Below are positions 55,201 to 63,757 of a DNA stretch of 64,000 nucleotides, in pieces. The notes below the pieces were generated by a model. The model saw nothing but the letters and a program-made list of their open reading frames with translations, made no database searches and was not told where the DNA came from. This DNA is from Blastocystis hominis. Taxonomy: Eukaryota; Sar; Bigyra; Opalinata; Blastocystidae. Position 1 is the first letter of the stretch. The number at the start of each line of letters is the position of its first letter. The DNA is taken from the NCBI RefSeq assembly GCF_000151665.1, contig NW_013171849.1, positions 1 through 64,000 of the forward strand, in the 5' to 3' direction. A program made the position numbers and the translations under genes.

Positions 55201-55327
55201 ACCATGTTCTGAATTGCTTGATCGCATCGTGTACGAGTTGAAGGACGAAAATGGTGACCCGCTATCGTTCATTGGGAACGTGTACCTGCTAATCGGATTC
55301 ACCGTTTCAGGAGGAAATAATAAATGA
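52214..55327 (+). CDS. Large multi-module virion-type protein, intact
   Basis: It has 1037 residues in one frame. At least five repeats of a module begin with a P-x-GYY/GxY motif and a following helix: near residues 59, 294, 386, 650 and 866. The fuller modules continue with an IDFT-x-APEI-x-ILGF-type motif and a VYSTIV/YCNIV strand followed by L(L/P)-type endings. The pattern resembles Maverick-encoded structural proteins of invertebrates (from memory). No signal peptide or membrane segment. The first codons (MHYSMLIQG) follow the TIR-proximal leader without the TAAATG context found at other starts. It may form pentons, vertex spikes or a minor capsid shell; this is inference. Confidence 0.75.
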   Translation: MHYSMLIQGSPTNGSFTWVNPYKYKNPYITSMTVLFHPNGSMFNNVDTTNVITNSNNETVTIPAGYYTISEIIALLNMMTDTTFSISTNASSFGCIWIQSPHTIDFTDAPDICEILGFDGRTVILPASFSGSNVIDITRNRQVIQVYSTIVRSSDLKIANQNNNLLTTMIIDDPTADYVRSVEDVRIPMITRFDQLMFVFRDMDGKMMRLNGEFELQLTIEDVYEQSENSVTSANQFSMIEVFSNTTKKEVKLDNPLSFDQCYISSVSLYTDFVLHNVPTDQVVLINAGSTIQEIAIPRGAYDIETIIAKLNASDALFELVYSGENAFHITVDHFYMIDFTNAPEIRSILGFESDILVKGVDNPKRYYLSSSCNHVVVTDDTVSHMLTLPVGYYTFSEFIEAVGAEMVKVLPLTSMTIENDHVRFNVQADGWYFDRSSVDTTIDGFGWTPWFKLASTVRNLCIERPVETSFNPESDSPPDMTNDQGIGGHAYIGSNTFIAYDWKMRTTDNRFLLKPLATYTMRLADGSVLDSGEFYITEDTSTPIKMNTLTTTCFNELNARYASAMELPPSHQNAIAWTVNDNRESMSWTAKDYAPELELHITSENTGDLVSSNGSSIGPWYSKDSIYHTKVFIDTTNFILGIRGYGERPLTIQRGHYSAIDIVNMIANVINKIYVDASLGGYLVYVIADNGGRVRMGCRNGTEPRFILFCDNPCFKIIPGPYAEPGGVYLSCYFEFYRNYYIRMPELTSPYEFAMANIDGLNVTNMIKGSTYSDRAVSIEFIQPTRVTYVGKQSFPGAASLPHYVRNDEVVVPSLATFVDWEQSESYTANTTIRFPYGMMTLDEEGSSASPETDITYTDDVQTFTWTIPSRLTQADMIWHMNQCFDSAALDIRWKAETDGYYIHADHVFSLSGNLGTIVPASGSQSHTWRIPFDDGVYYANYGPMVAEYPADITNGLSNIQLYCNIVKSKTIPLLVNVPMDSLYKNYVYKNRMLVPCSELLDRIVYELKDENGDPLSFIGNVYLLIGFTVSGGNNK
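54586..54623. repeat. Double-hairpin element inside large virion gene, shared
   Basis: Identical to 6949-6986. It encodes a short Gly/Phe/Pro/Ala/Ser stretch in frame. Confidence 0.85.
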
Positions 55328-55656
55328 ATCTAGTGTTCAACATTGCTCGAACGTACGAACATGAATTCACAAGTAACAATCTCATCAAAAGCGACATGGT
55401 AATCGACAGAGTGACTATGAAGGGAGAATCGCCTGGCACCTGCCTTGTCCTTGATCGAGTGAACAACATGCAAGAACGACGACAGTCTCCGTTGGTTGTA
55501 TTGAACGAGGAGTTTACGGAGAATGCACACATGAACGTCGTGGTACCCAAAAGTCGCAAATGGTCATTCTCGTTGACCGATAAGACCGGTGCAACGATTG
55601 CCCTGCCAATGCCGATTACAGTGTGCATTCACTTCTACACAATAAATGAGTCATAA
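55324..55656 (+). CDS. Small unidentified protein, copy 2
   Basis: Counterpart of 7688-8020 with one residue difference. The start overlaps the upstream stop as ATGA and the end overlaps the next start by 11 nt. No family recognised. Confidence 0.7.
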   Translation: MNLVFNIARTYEHEFTSNNLIKSDMVIDRVTMKGESPGTCLVLDRVNNMQERRQSPLVVLNEEFTENAHMNVVVPKSRKWSFSLTDKTGATIALPMPITVCIHFYTINES

Positions 55657-56344
55657 TCGTGCACTACCGGTAAGTGTGATTAACCACAATACAGTAATTC
55701 CGAAGAACAACGAACGATACCATGAAACGTTCAACACAGTGATCATGCCTCGTGACCTTGTATACAAGATCACTTCGATTACATGCAAGATCGATACAAC
55801 GTCTCTCTGGAACATTCGTGCAATGAATGTCGTGAAGGTTCAAATGTTGTCAGGGTTTGAAATGGTGTACAACGTCGGTCCTGGCTACTACTCGATTACC
55901 GAGTTATGCCGTGCGATAGCCGATTCCATCCAGGTAGACGATGTCAACCGAGCATACTTGAACAGTGACGTGGCGACCGCTGTTGACCTTAGTGGCGCAC
56001 CTGATTACACGAGTATCCTCAAGTTGGAAGGTATCGTTGAGGCAGGTATGGTAGCGAGTGAACCCTACGACATCACGAATGGCATGAGTGTGATCCGAGT
56101 CTACAGTAGTATCAATGCTCAAACATTCGGTCTGAAGAGTCCGTTGATCGATAACCTGATTCATGTATCGATGGGACTGAACAACATGATCACCTGGGAC
56201 AACCTATCGATCGATGTGATTGAACAATCGAACCTGGACTACATTGATTGGGTACTGACAGACGCGAATGACCGTCCGATCTCCTTGAATTCGAATGTGT
56301 ATATCTCATTCACGATTTCGTGCTATTCGAAAAAGACAAAGTAA
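55646..56344 (+). CDS. Single-module virion-type protein, copy 2
   Basis: Counterpart of 8010-8705. The C-terminus differs slightly (ends SKKTK). Its TAA stop is directly followed by the ATG of the coiled-coil gene, forming TAAATG. This is the compact ancestral arrangement that hairpin-like sequence interrupts in copy 1. Confidence 0.72.
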   Translation: MSHNRALPVSVINHNTVIPKNNERYHETFNTVIMPRDLVYKITSITCKIDTTSLWNIRAMNVVKVQMLSGFEMVYNVGPGYYSITELCRAIADSIQVDDVNRAYLNSDVATAVDLSGAPDYTSILKLEGIVEAGMVASEPYDITNGMSVIRVYSSINAQTFGLKSPLIDNLIHVSMGLNNMITWDNLSIDVIEQSNLDYIDWVLTDANDRPISLNSNVYISFTISCYSKKTK

Positions 56345-58810
56345 ATGGATGAACCAAGTACACAAGAACTCGAGTGGCGTGAAGGTGATTATGTTCCTAT
56401 AATTCCAATCATTCGAAGCAGAAGATACAAAGTGAAATCGAGAAGAATAATGGACAGGATGTTGAATCGATATTTCGATAAAGTCGTTGAAGATGAATAT
56501 AATCAACAGCGAATGATGAGTGATCATTGGCTAGAAAAGCGAGCGATGTTTGATTCGTACATGAATCTCTCACCCGCTGATCGACGTCGTACTCCCATTT
56601 CAAACATGCGTGGTTATCAAATTCGACGAATTGATAAAGAGAACGTGCTGCTGTACTCATTCGAGGACAACGTGGTCTACAATGCCAAAATTGAGAGACA
56701 ATTCAACAAGATCGTTGTTCAATCTGTGAATCACAAGTTGTCTGATATGGAGAAACGAGCTGTGTTTGATAATCCATTTGGATATGAACCTGTATCGCCC
56801 TATCGTATCATCTTCCCTACAGAGCATGCAGGCGAGATACAAATCATGAATTTGCCTGGTGATTTTGGAGCTAGTATCGAAGAAATGAAGAATGCTGCGG
56901 ACAACATATCGAATGCGGTTCAACGAATGGGAGAAAGCGTCAACACATTTGCTCAACAGAGTGTATCGTTTCATAATGATATTGATAGCCTGCGAAATGA
57001 TCTGTCGGTAAATGTCGATCCAGAGGAAACACCTCTATTATGGAATGACGACAATAGTACAGTATATGTTCATGGTTTAACACATAAAGCAAAGCGAGGT
57101 AGTCCGGAATACAATAAATTGCTATCTGAAGGTCGTGTTGAACATGGCCAATGGATGATCAAACCCGAATCACGACATGTAGATCTAAGTAGTGAGGTGG
57201 TACAAGAGATGAATGCGCCGCCACCGGTCGTCAATTTGGATGTGGCACCCATTATCAACAAGTTGAATGAAGTGATTAGAGTGATGAAGAGTTTCGATAT
57301 CCAGACGAACCTTGGCAATATTTACAACGTAATCAACCAAGTAGCACAACGAATCAACTTCTTAGAAGATGCGCAGAAGGGTTATCCTAAGATGTTGAAC
57401 TTGTTGAAGGATGTTAATACCAAACTGCAAAATACGAACGATGGAATCAAGTCGTTGAGTGATAAGTATGCTGAACTGGCAAGAAGCATTGCGACAGGAG
57501 ACAACAAGTTGATCCAGAAAATTGGTGACTTGGTAAATCAACAGAAGGCTGTGATTGAGGAGAGTAATAGATATCTGAAAGGAGTCGAAGCTCGTCTCCA
57601 AGGAATTGAAAACAAACCTGATCCTCCTGCAATTGCTGATATCCAAGCATTGATTCCAACCCAAAGTGAAATGCGAATTGATGGATTGACAGAGTTCATG
57701 AAGGCGCAGTACAATGATTTCTTGAAACAATGGCTAGAGCGAAACAGCTTCATTCAGCAATTTGTATCTGCTGAGTTGTCAAAATCGTATGAAGCAATTA
57801 ACAAACGGTTGGTTGAATCATTCAATCGATTCTCACCTTTGTTTAGAGGTATTTCTAATAGAATAGCGCTTATGAATATGAAATTGGTAACTCTTGGTAA
57901 AGTTGTTAAAGAAGAGGGAAAGGCAACTAGGAAACAACTATTGGATGGTACGAATGCTCTGGGTAACCAATATGAACAAGGACAAGCTCAAACAACCAAG
58001 TTAATCAAAGATTCTACGGGTGCAATTGTTAATCAACTCACTGACAATCAGACTAAAACTGGTAACCTGTTGACAAATGGATTCAATTCCATGAGTAGCC
58101 AACTCACTGACAATCAGACTCAAACTAACAACCTGTTGACAAATGTTGGTAATGCAGTTGTTGATGGACATGCTCAAACTGGTCAGCTGCTTACTACAAT
58201 GAGTAATCATTTTGCTGATACTCAACTGTCCCGGGATCAATTCTATCAACAATTGTATGACCAGAATGTGAGAGGAATCCAGAATTTCATGGATGCCATT
58301 TGGCAATCATATGAATATTTCCGGAATCAGCCACAAATTCAACCTGTGATTGTACTGGACGGTCGTCAATCTGAAAGTGTAAATGCTAGTTTCACACCTC
58401 AAGCAATCGATCAAGTGAATCGAGCTGCAGCCTTGATTGACGCGTATGAAAGTAAAGATTCTAATGACACCAAGGAAAGTTGGGAAAGCGATGATACTCG
58501 CGAAGATTTCATTGCTTTCTCAAGTTTGCTTGCTCGCAATTTCAACAATCCTGTTTTCGCTCAATTCGCAAATGACCTTGGATTCTCACGTCTCTTCAGG
58601 GCTTATCGTGATCGAATTGAAGACCCCGAACTGATGAGTTTCTTCATACGAGTAGCTAATAGTAAGGACCTAACTCATGATTATTTGGACTACATGAAAA
58701 ACAAGATCAAACGGTTTGCTGTCAATGTAGATCAACAATTCGAGCAATATCTGCAAAATACGTACAACACGATCAAGGATATGTTCATTACACAGGGTTT
58801 CAATGGCTAA
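56345..58810 (+). CDS. Long coiled-coil virion-type protein, divergent copy 2
   Basis: It has 821 residues against 750 in copy 1. The head region (to about residue 170) keeps SYMNLSPADRRR and NPFGYEPVSPYRIIFPT but has many substitutions. The coiled coil has extra repeats of the NQLTDNQTKTGNLLTN type around residues 560-625, absent or different in copy 1. The C-terminal domain (IAFSSLLARN-FNNP to the end) aligns again. This is the most divergent gene between copies, which suggests recombination or diversifying selection, as for surface or host-interacting virion parts. Confidence 0.75.
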   Translation: MDEPSTQELEWREGDYVPIIPIIRSRRYKVKSRRIMDRMLNRYFDKVVEDEYNQQRMMSDHWLEKRAMFDSYMNLSPADRRRTPISNMRGYQIRRIDKENVLLYSFEDNVVYNAKIERQFNKIVVQSVNHKLSDMEKRAVFDNPFGYEPVSPYRIIFPTEHAGEIQIMNLPGDFGASIEEMKNAADNISNAVQRMGESVNTFAQQSVSFHNDIDSLRNDLSVNVDPEETPLLWNDDNSTVYVHGLTHKAKRGSPEYNKLLSEGRVEHGQWMIKPESRHVDLSSEVVQEMNAPPPVVNLDVAPIINKLNEVIRVMKSFDIQTNLGNIYNVINQVAQRINFLEDAQKGYPKMLNLLKDVNTKLQNTNDGIKSLSDKYAELARSIATGDNKLIQKIGDLVNQQKAVIEESNRYLKGVEARLQGIENKPDPPAIADIQALIPTQSEMRIDGLTEFMKAQYNDFLKQWLERNSFIQQFVSAELSKSYEAINKRLVESFNRFSPLFRGISNRIALMNMKLVTLGKVVKEEGKATRKQLLDGTNALGNQYEQGQAQTTKLIKDSTGAIVNQLTDNQTKTGNLLTNGFNSMSSQLTDNQTQTNNLLTNVGNAVVDGHAQTGQLLTTMSNHFADTQLSRDQFYQQLYDQNVRGIQNFMDAIWQSYEYFRNQPQIQPVIVLDGRQSESVNASFTPQAIDQVNRAAALIDAYESKDSNDTKESWESDDTREDFIAFSSLLARNFNNPVFAQFANDLGFSRLFRAYRDRIEDPELMSFFIRVANSKDLTHDYLDYMKNKIKRFAVNVDQQFEQYLQNTYNTIKDMFITQGFNG

Positions 58811-58830
58811 TGAATATATCTTTGATCTTC

Positions 58831-58841
58831 TTTTCACTTTG
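58831..58841 (+). promoter_or_regulatory. Gene-end motif TTTTCACTTTG, copy 2
   Basis: Same position as 11044-11054 in copy 1, about 20 nt after the coiled-coil stop, conserved although the neighbouring sequence has changed. Confidence 0.5.
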
Positions 58842-58848
58842 TAGGCAT

Positions 58849-58887
58849 GGGGCACTTCGTGCCCCCGGGGAAATCTACGATTTCCCC
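58849..58887. repeat. Double-hairpin element before the GG-A-L gene
   Basis: Arms are GGGGCAC/GTGCCCC and GGGGAAATC/GATTTCCCC. It is followed directly by ATACATAAATGG. Copy 1 has two elements here with other first arms. Confidence 0.85.
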
Positions 58888-58895
58888 ATACATAA

Positions 58896-59894
58896 ATGGC
58901 AATTCCATTCACTGTTGATATATCTGCCTTTTATGGCGAACCCGATTTCCGAGAACAGGATAGTGGAACGATTGTGGATCGACGCAAGACATTGAATCTA
59001 CACAAGGAACTCGAAGCACCAGTGCAATCAAAGCGATCACGAAAGCGAACACCAAAACGAGCTAGTAAGACGAAAACAGCTGGTGCTATTGCTTTCAATG
59101 GGGCGGCCAAGGACACCGGTGGAGCCATTGCTTTCAAGGAAGGTGGTGCATGTCAGACAGACTCTAAATCCGCTGGAGCACTGGCATTCAATGAAGCGCA
59201 ATTGATGAACGAGCTGACCGGACTAAAGAAAGGCGGAGCACTTGGTACTCTTGCTGCCACGATCATCCCAGCGCTCATTCAGATGGCTCCACAGATCATC
59301 TCAAGCCTCAAAGAGCTAGTGAAGGGTAAGGAGGGTGGCGCGCTGAAATTCGGCCGTGCTTCTGCTGTGTTCCTCAATGGAATCAACCCATCCGACTACG
59401 ACGACGTGTTGAAGACCATGAAAGCCATCGAACGACAAAGTAAAAACATCGAAGTCCGAGGTGGAGCCTTGTACGCTGGTTCAAGTCGTGTTGGCACGTT
59501 CTTCAAGAATGCCTGGAACAAGATCAAAGGTTGGTACGACAACAATGCCGACAAGTTAAAACCCATCACCGATATTCTGGTCAATGCTGGCACGAATGCT
59601 GCGAATAACGCGATCAACAAGGGTGTGAACTATGTGAGCAACAAGACAGGATCGGACACCGTGAAGCAGCTCGCGAATGTGATAGGTGACATGGCGAAGG
59701 GTACGGTGAGCGATGTGGCAAACCAGATTCAGGGCAAGGAAAGCAAAGCCGGCACTGGTTACGATATTTCTGACCTGGACAACGAGACACAAGCAATTGA
59801 AGTCCCGACGAAAAAAAAGAATCGCATCCTCACAGCCCTTCCACAGAACGAGAACAAGATGCACGAGTCAGTAATTCGAAGGAGAGTGTACTAA
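58896..59894 (+). CDS. Basic Gly-rich GG-A-L repeat protein, copy 2
   Basis: It has 332 residues. Same plan as 11156-12208 but without the hairpin-encoded stretch; the basic region reads KRSRKRTPKRASKTKTAGA. GA(I/L)AF and GGA(L/I) motifs recur at least six times. A hydrophobic helix and amphipathic C-terminal helices follow. It is probably a minor capsid or core protein cleaved by the adjacent protease; family placement is inference. Confidence 0.72.
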   Translation: MAIPFTVDISAFYGEPDFREQDSGTIVDRRKTLNLHKELEAPVQSKRSRKRTPKRASKTKTAGAIAFNGAAKDTGGAIAFKEGGACQTDSKSAGALAFNEAQLMNELTGLKKGGALGTLAATIIPALIQMAPQIISSLKELVKGKEGGALKFGRASAVFLNGINPSDYDDVLKTMKAIERQSKNIEVRGGALYAGSSRVGTFFKNAWNKIKGWYDNNADKLKPITDILVNAGTNAANNAINKGVNYVSNKTGSDTVKQLANVIGDMAKGTVSDVANQIQGKESKAGTGYDISDLDNETQAIEVPTKKKNRILTALPQNENKMHESVIRRRVY

Positions 59895-59905
59895 GTAAAC
59901 TTTAT

Positions 59906-60307
59906 ATGCACGGCTACATGAATGTGGATGCTGAACCAATGACTTTCGATGAAGTCCGTTCCTTGGCCAAGCAACTCGAGATACCCGATTTTGATGTGAT
60001 GGAATTGGACAAGTACAAGTCCTTGGCAAAGAAGTACAAAGAACCGGCGAATTGCATCATCTGGATACCCTTTGAAGACGGTGGTAAGCTCGGTCACTTT
60101 GTTTCTTGCTTCCGTGAAGACGACGGAACACTGAACTACCAGGACAGCTTTGGCGAGATGAATGACTTCCCGTTGACAGGTACGAACCGTGTGTTCTGTG
60201 TGAACAAAGTGAAATACCAGTCGATCTTTGCCAACAACTGTGGCTACTTGGCACTTCTACACTTGTACACGCACGACGCTGTTGACCCAGCTATCCAGAG
60301 GGTGTGA
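59906..60307 (+). CDS. Adenain/Ulp1-type cysteine protease, copy 2
   Basis: It has 133 residues with His64, Asp80, Gln105 and Cys112 in the expected order. The gene begins 12 nt after the upstream stop. The ATG at 59906 is in frame here, with a second Met five codons in that is shared with copy 1. Intergenic DNA is minimal, showing the state before the hairpin cluster seen in copy 1. Confidence 0.86.
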   Translation: MHGYMNVDAEPMTFDEVRSLAKQLEIPDFDVMELDKYKSLAKKYKEPANCIIWIPFEDGGKLGHFVSCFREDDGTLNYQDSFGEMNDFPLTGTNRVFCVNKVKYQSIFANNCGYLALLHLYTHDAVDPAIQRV

Positions 60308-60391
60308 GGGGAAGGCGAAGCAGGGGAAGACGTAGTCTTCCCCGGGAAGCCTTCGGCTTCCCAAGCTTCCCCGGGGGCACGTATTGTCCCC
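60308..60391. repeat. Double-hairpin element split by a nested double hairpin
   Basis: The outer element matches 12763-12800. Its first hairpin is interrupted by a 38-nt double hairpin (GGGGAAGAC/GTCTTCCCC and GGGAAGCC/GGCTTCCC), with GAAGC before and AAGC after the insert. Confidence 0.88.
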
Positions 60392-60441
60392 TACTGTAAC
60401 TATTGTACTTAAAAGAGTTCAATACATAAATACAAATAGAA

Positions 60442-61455
60442 ATGAAATTCGAAGAGATTGACTTCTACGACTACAAGATTCGTATGTGCCTTGATAATGT
60501 TATTCGAATGTACCTTGTCTCTGATCTGTTGAGACAGTACAACGAGAAGCACGGTACAAACAAGCGTTTTGCCGATTACTTACAGAACAAGCAGACCCAA
60601 GAACTGATCGAACATATGGCAAAAAGCGTAGGCTGGAATTCCAGCCTACGGTCTGAAGGTGAAAATAGTGCCAAAAACGGTCATTCTACAGCTCGTGGGA
60701 ATTCCGACCTACCGTCAAACGAGGGACTAGAGGGTGAAAATAGTGCCAAAAACGGTCATTCTACAGCTCGTGGGAATTCCCACCCCCTGTCAAACGAGGG
60801 ACTAGAGGGTGAAAATAGTGCCAAAAACGGTCATTCTACAGTAGGTCGGAATTCCGACCTACCGTCAAATGGCACCCAAAACGACAAGTTTGATATTTGC
60901 GACGTGATTCAGTATATTTCATTCTCTGATTTTGGTGGTGCTAATCAGGGTTACATCATCTGCGAAGAGCTACTTCACGCATGCCTCATGTGGGCCGATC
61001 CTGCATTTGCCTGCGATGTGCTTAGATTCCTAACACGTCTTCGACAGGAGGACAATGACTACCTTCGAAAGGCAAACGAAGAGCTGAGATGTGCGAATGA
61101 AGAGCTGACCCATGAGAACAAGGAATTGAAGGATCGCCGTGTGCCAAATAAAGTAGGTCAACAATGGTACTTTTTCATAACGTACATCGTTGAAAATGAT
61201 GATAATGTGCACATCTATTCACAACATGTTAAATCAGATAAATGGAAGAGTACATGTTCCAAAATGGATAGAGAGGGACGTGTATGTGTGTATAGAGTGA
61301 AAGACATACCGAATGGTTTCACGTTCAAAGACGAGATCGATAAAATCCTTTTAGACTTGTGTAAGAAGTATGGTGGGAAAAAGGTACGTAAGACTCATTA
61401 TACGATTCCAATGGATGTATGGAAAAAGAGAGATTTGACATTATTCCAGAAATAG
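60442..61455 (+). CDS. KilA-N protein, copy 2, C-terminus altered by frameshift
   Basis: Same domains as 12851-13840 with a longer linker (three NEGLEGENSAKNG-type units). One G is missing near 61423 relative to copy 1, so the last about 25 residues are replaced by a short tail and stop. The KilA-N halves and coiled coil are unaffected. Whether the tail matters is unknown. Confidence 0.75.
   Translation: MKFEEIDFYDYKIRMCLDNVIRMYLVSDLLRQYNEKHGTNKRFADYLQNKQTQELIEHMAKSVGWNSSLRSEGENSAKNGHSTARGNSDLPSNEGLEGENSAKNGHSTARGNSHPLSNEGLEGENSAKNGHSTVGRNSDLPSNGTQNDKFDICDVIQYISFSDFGGANQGYIICEELLHACLMWADPAFACDVLRFLTRLRQEDNDYLRKANEELRCANEELTHENKELKDRRVPNKVGQQWYFFITYIVENDDNVHIYSQHVKSDKWKSTCSKMDREGRVCVYRVKDIPNGFTFKDEIDKILLDLCKKYGGKKVRKTHYTIPMDVWKKRDLTLFQK
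60627..60862. repeat. GAATTC-centred palindromes in the KilA-N linker, copy 2
   Basis: 60627-60650 is a perfect 24-nt palindrome with arms CGTAGGCT/AGCCTACG. 60841-60862 is perfect with arms GTAGGTC/GACCTAC. Intermediate ones are mixed. The first differs from copy 1 on both arms yet remains perfectly paired. Confidence 0.8.
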
Positions 61456-61557
61456 AGAAAGAAGCAAAGCAGGCTCGTGTTGGCCTTGGTTGGCGAAGTG
61501 ACTTGGATGGTTAGCCCAAAGTAAACATGGCGACCTTTTTTACTTTGGCCATCACGG

Positions 61558-62934
61558 TTATGTCAAGTCGTACTTGGATCGTAGTCCTTTGCCTTTCTTT
61601 TGCTTTGGGGTAACTCTGTCACTCGGTGCCTTGGGAAGCTTCGCTCCCCCTACCTCCCAGTTCTGCGTTCCATCCCTCGGTTTCTGTACGAACTGGAATT
61701 CCTTGGTGTTGATGGCTTTGCTGTAGTCCTGTGGTTTGATTTCAACGGCTTCTTTGATGTCCAAGAGATTGTACGTGCGACTCTTGTCTCTCTTGTTTCT
61801 CTTGTCCTCACTTCTCGCTATACCCTTGCCTAGTTCCTCTTCGAGTTGCTGCACTTGCCGTTGTTTCTCTTCCACTTCTTTGCGTTTTCGTTCATCACTC
61901 AATGCCTTCGGTAACTTCGATCGCATCTTGTTGATCGCTTGTTGTTTGCTACTCAGCTCATATGGGACGTACTCGACCAACGAATCGTCATCCAGGTAAT
62001 ACCATCGTGTGTGCATGCCCATCTGGATATCACGAAGTACCTCGGATAGATTACTCGGTGGTGGTATCTTCATTTTGCGCCATAAATCCTCGCGTCCAAG
62101 GATATCGTAGTACAAGAAGATTCGAGTGGCATTATCGATGATCTTGTTGCTCAATCGAGAGAATCCTTGAAATGCAATGAAACAACTCGTCTTCCGGTGT
62201 CGACTCATGCAAGCCATGGTGTCCATGAAGTTCACCACCCAATGATCGTTCGGTTTCGTGTACAGGTCGTCGAAGATGTAGATCGAGGGGTATGTGGTGT
62301 CATTGTAGATCGCCACACTTGATCCATCGTCATTCAATTGTTTGTACGCGACGTCCTCACTGTCCGTGAATTCTGGACGCACCTCACTATCGGTGTTGAT
62401 CCATTGTGTCTTGATGCCTGCTTTGTTGGCGACATGTTTGAGCACTTGTGGACACTTGTTTTCATAGCTCACCTTTCCCATGAAGAAGCAGATCTTGTCG
62501 AATGAGTGAGGTATCTCGTAGCACAACTGGTTGATGAGGAACGACTTACCCGACTTGGAAGGAGCAATGATGAGCGTGAATTGATTGAGGAATGTGTCCT
62601 GACAATCGAGTTCCCAGTCGAACTTCATAATGCCCATGCTCTCCTTGTTTTGTCGAAGGTCTTGCAATTGCTCGTCAATGGTTTGCTCTGGCTGGATATA
62701 GTCGGCTAATTCTTTCAGTATTTTGGCATATTGCTTGCTCTTTTCTTCATCGGTTTCATTCTCCATCCGTTGTTTGATGGTATCCTGCATTACTTCGGCT
62801 TGATTGAGCGTATTTTCTGTTCTTCTCGTCAATCGTTTGTTGTTATACGGACATCGATGGTTAAATCGTCTTATTCGGTTCTTGATCGAGAGTAGTGTAG
62901 TGTCTATGTTGGGAATGTACGGACTATCTTCCAT
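61558..62934 (-). CDS. Genome-packaging ATPase, copy 2
   Basis: It has 458 residues. Walker A APSKSGKS and Walker B IYIFDD are as in copy 1. The tail lacks both hairpin-encoded stretches, though a GGGAAGCTTCGCTCCCCC remnant lies near 61632-61650. It is convergent with the KilA-N gene, with CCCAAAGTAAAC between, the minus-strand gene-end motif. Confidence 0.9.
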   Translation of the reverse strand: MEDSPYIPNIDTTLLSIKNRIRRFNHRCPYNNKRLTRRTENTLNQAEVMQDTIKQRMENETDEEKSKQYAKILKELADYIQPEQTIDEQLQDLRQNKESMGIMKFDWELDCQDTFLNQFTLIIAPSKSGKSFLINQLCYEIPHSFDKICFFMGKVSYENKCPQVLKHVANKAGIKTQWINTDSEVRPEFTDSEDVAYKQLNDDGSSVAIYNDTTYPSIYIFDDLYTKPNDHWVVNFMDTMACMSRHRKTSCFIAFQGFSRLSNKIIDNATRIFLYYDILGREDLWRKMKIPPPSNLSEVLRDIQMGMHTRWYYLDDDSLVEYVPYELSSKQQAINKMRSKLPKALSDERKRKEVEEKQRQVQQLEEELGKGIARSEDKRNKRDKSRTYNLLDIKEAVEIKPQDYSKAINTKEFQFVQKPRDGTQNWEVGGAKLPKAPSDRVTPKQKKGKGLRSKYDLT

Positions 62935-62954
62935 TTATTAGGGAGGAACTTCGT

Positions 62955-62992
62955 GGGAAGCCTTCGGCTTCCCGGGGCAACGCAGTTGCCCC
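62955..62992. repeat. Double-hairpin element upstream of ATPase, copy 2
   Basis: Identical to 15334-15371, so older than the split of the copies. Confidence 0.84.
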
Positions 62993-63059
62993 TATTTACT
63001 TTGGTTATCACGACATCCGCGACGCCCAAAGTGAAAAAGGAATCTATCACACATACCTC

Positions 63060-63641
63060 TTACAAGAAATCGCAATCGAAGACACTATTCATACTCTTGA
63101 TCTTGATTTGAGTTGCCGTGAGTGATATGTACGAAAACAGACGGGGGGAGGCTTTGCCTTCCCCCGGGGCAACTTCGTTGCCCCTCGTATCACCATTTTT
63201 ACCCTCAAATTCATTGCTCGTACCAGTTACTACGATATCGATCGTTGCGTCCTTGTATTCACGAAGATCAGTACAGGGCACATTTCGTAGATCGATCTTG
63301 ATCGGTTTCTTGTCGTTATTCACGATCTTCGTGTTCGGACTCAATTTCACTTTGAACTGGATCTCACCTTCGTATTCACTGTACGATCGACTATCTCTCT
63401 TCGTCTCATCAAGAATTCTTTTGAACTCTTCCGATTGCTCCTTGGGCAGTGTGATGGAGAAAGTGTTGAACAGTTTCTTCTTGTCTGTTTCGAACTTCGA
63501 GTTGTCACCCACGAAAACAATGGTAGCATCGGTGATCTTGCAAACATACTTAGCCGATTCGCCTTCTTTCTTGAATCCAGTGGAAGTGAGAGAAATGTTA
63601 GAAGTGTTGGAAAGATCGAAAACCTGAATCTTGTTGCTCAT
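63060..63641 (-). CDS. Unidentified 193-aa beta-rich protein, copy 2
   Basis: One residue differs from 15439-16020 (Ser/Pro in the hairpin-encoded stretch). No family recognised. It carries the same in-frame double hairpin. Confidence 0.7.
   Translation of the reverse strand: MSNKIQVFDLSNTSNISLTSTGFKKEGESAKYVCKITDATIVFVGDNSKFETDKKKLFNTFSITLPKEQSEEFKRILDETKRDSRSYSEYEGEIQFKVKLSPNTKIVNNDKKPIKIDLRNVPCTDLREYKDATIDIVVTGTSNEFEGKNGDTRGNEVAPGEGKASPRLFSYISLTATQIKIKSMNSVFDCDFL
63143..63184. repeat. Double-hairpin element inside 193-aa gene, copy 2
   Basis: Counterpart of 15532-15563 with a longer outer arm (GGGGGGAGG/CCTTCCCCC-type). Confidence 0.75.
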
Positions 63642-63687
63642 ATCTATTTATATTTATTTATTGAAATCTTTAAGTGATATTAGTTAT

Positions 63688-63728
63688 GGAGGCATCGCAG
63701 ATGCCTCCCGAGGCGACGAAGTCGCCTC
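63688..63728. repeat. Double-hairpin element before capsid gene, copy 2
   Basis: Identical to 16067-16107. Confidence 0.84.
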
Positions 63729-63757
63729 AAAGTTAGCCTTACAAACCTGCGGCTCCC

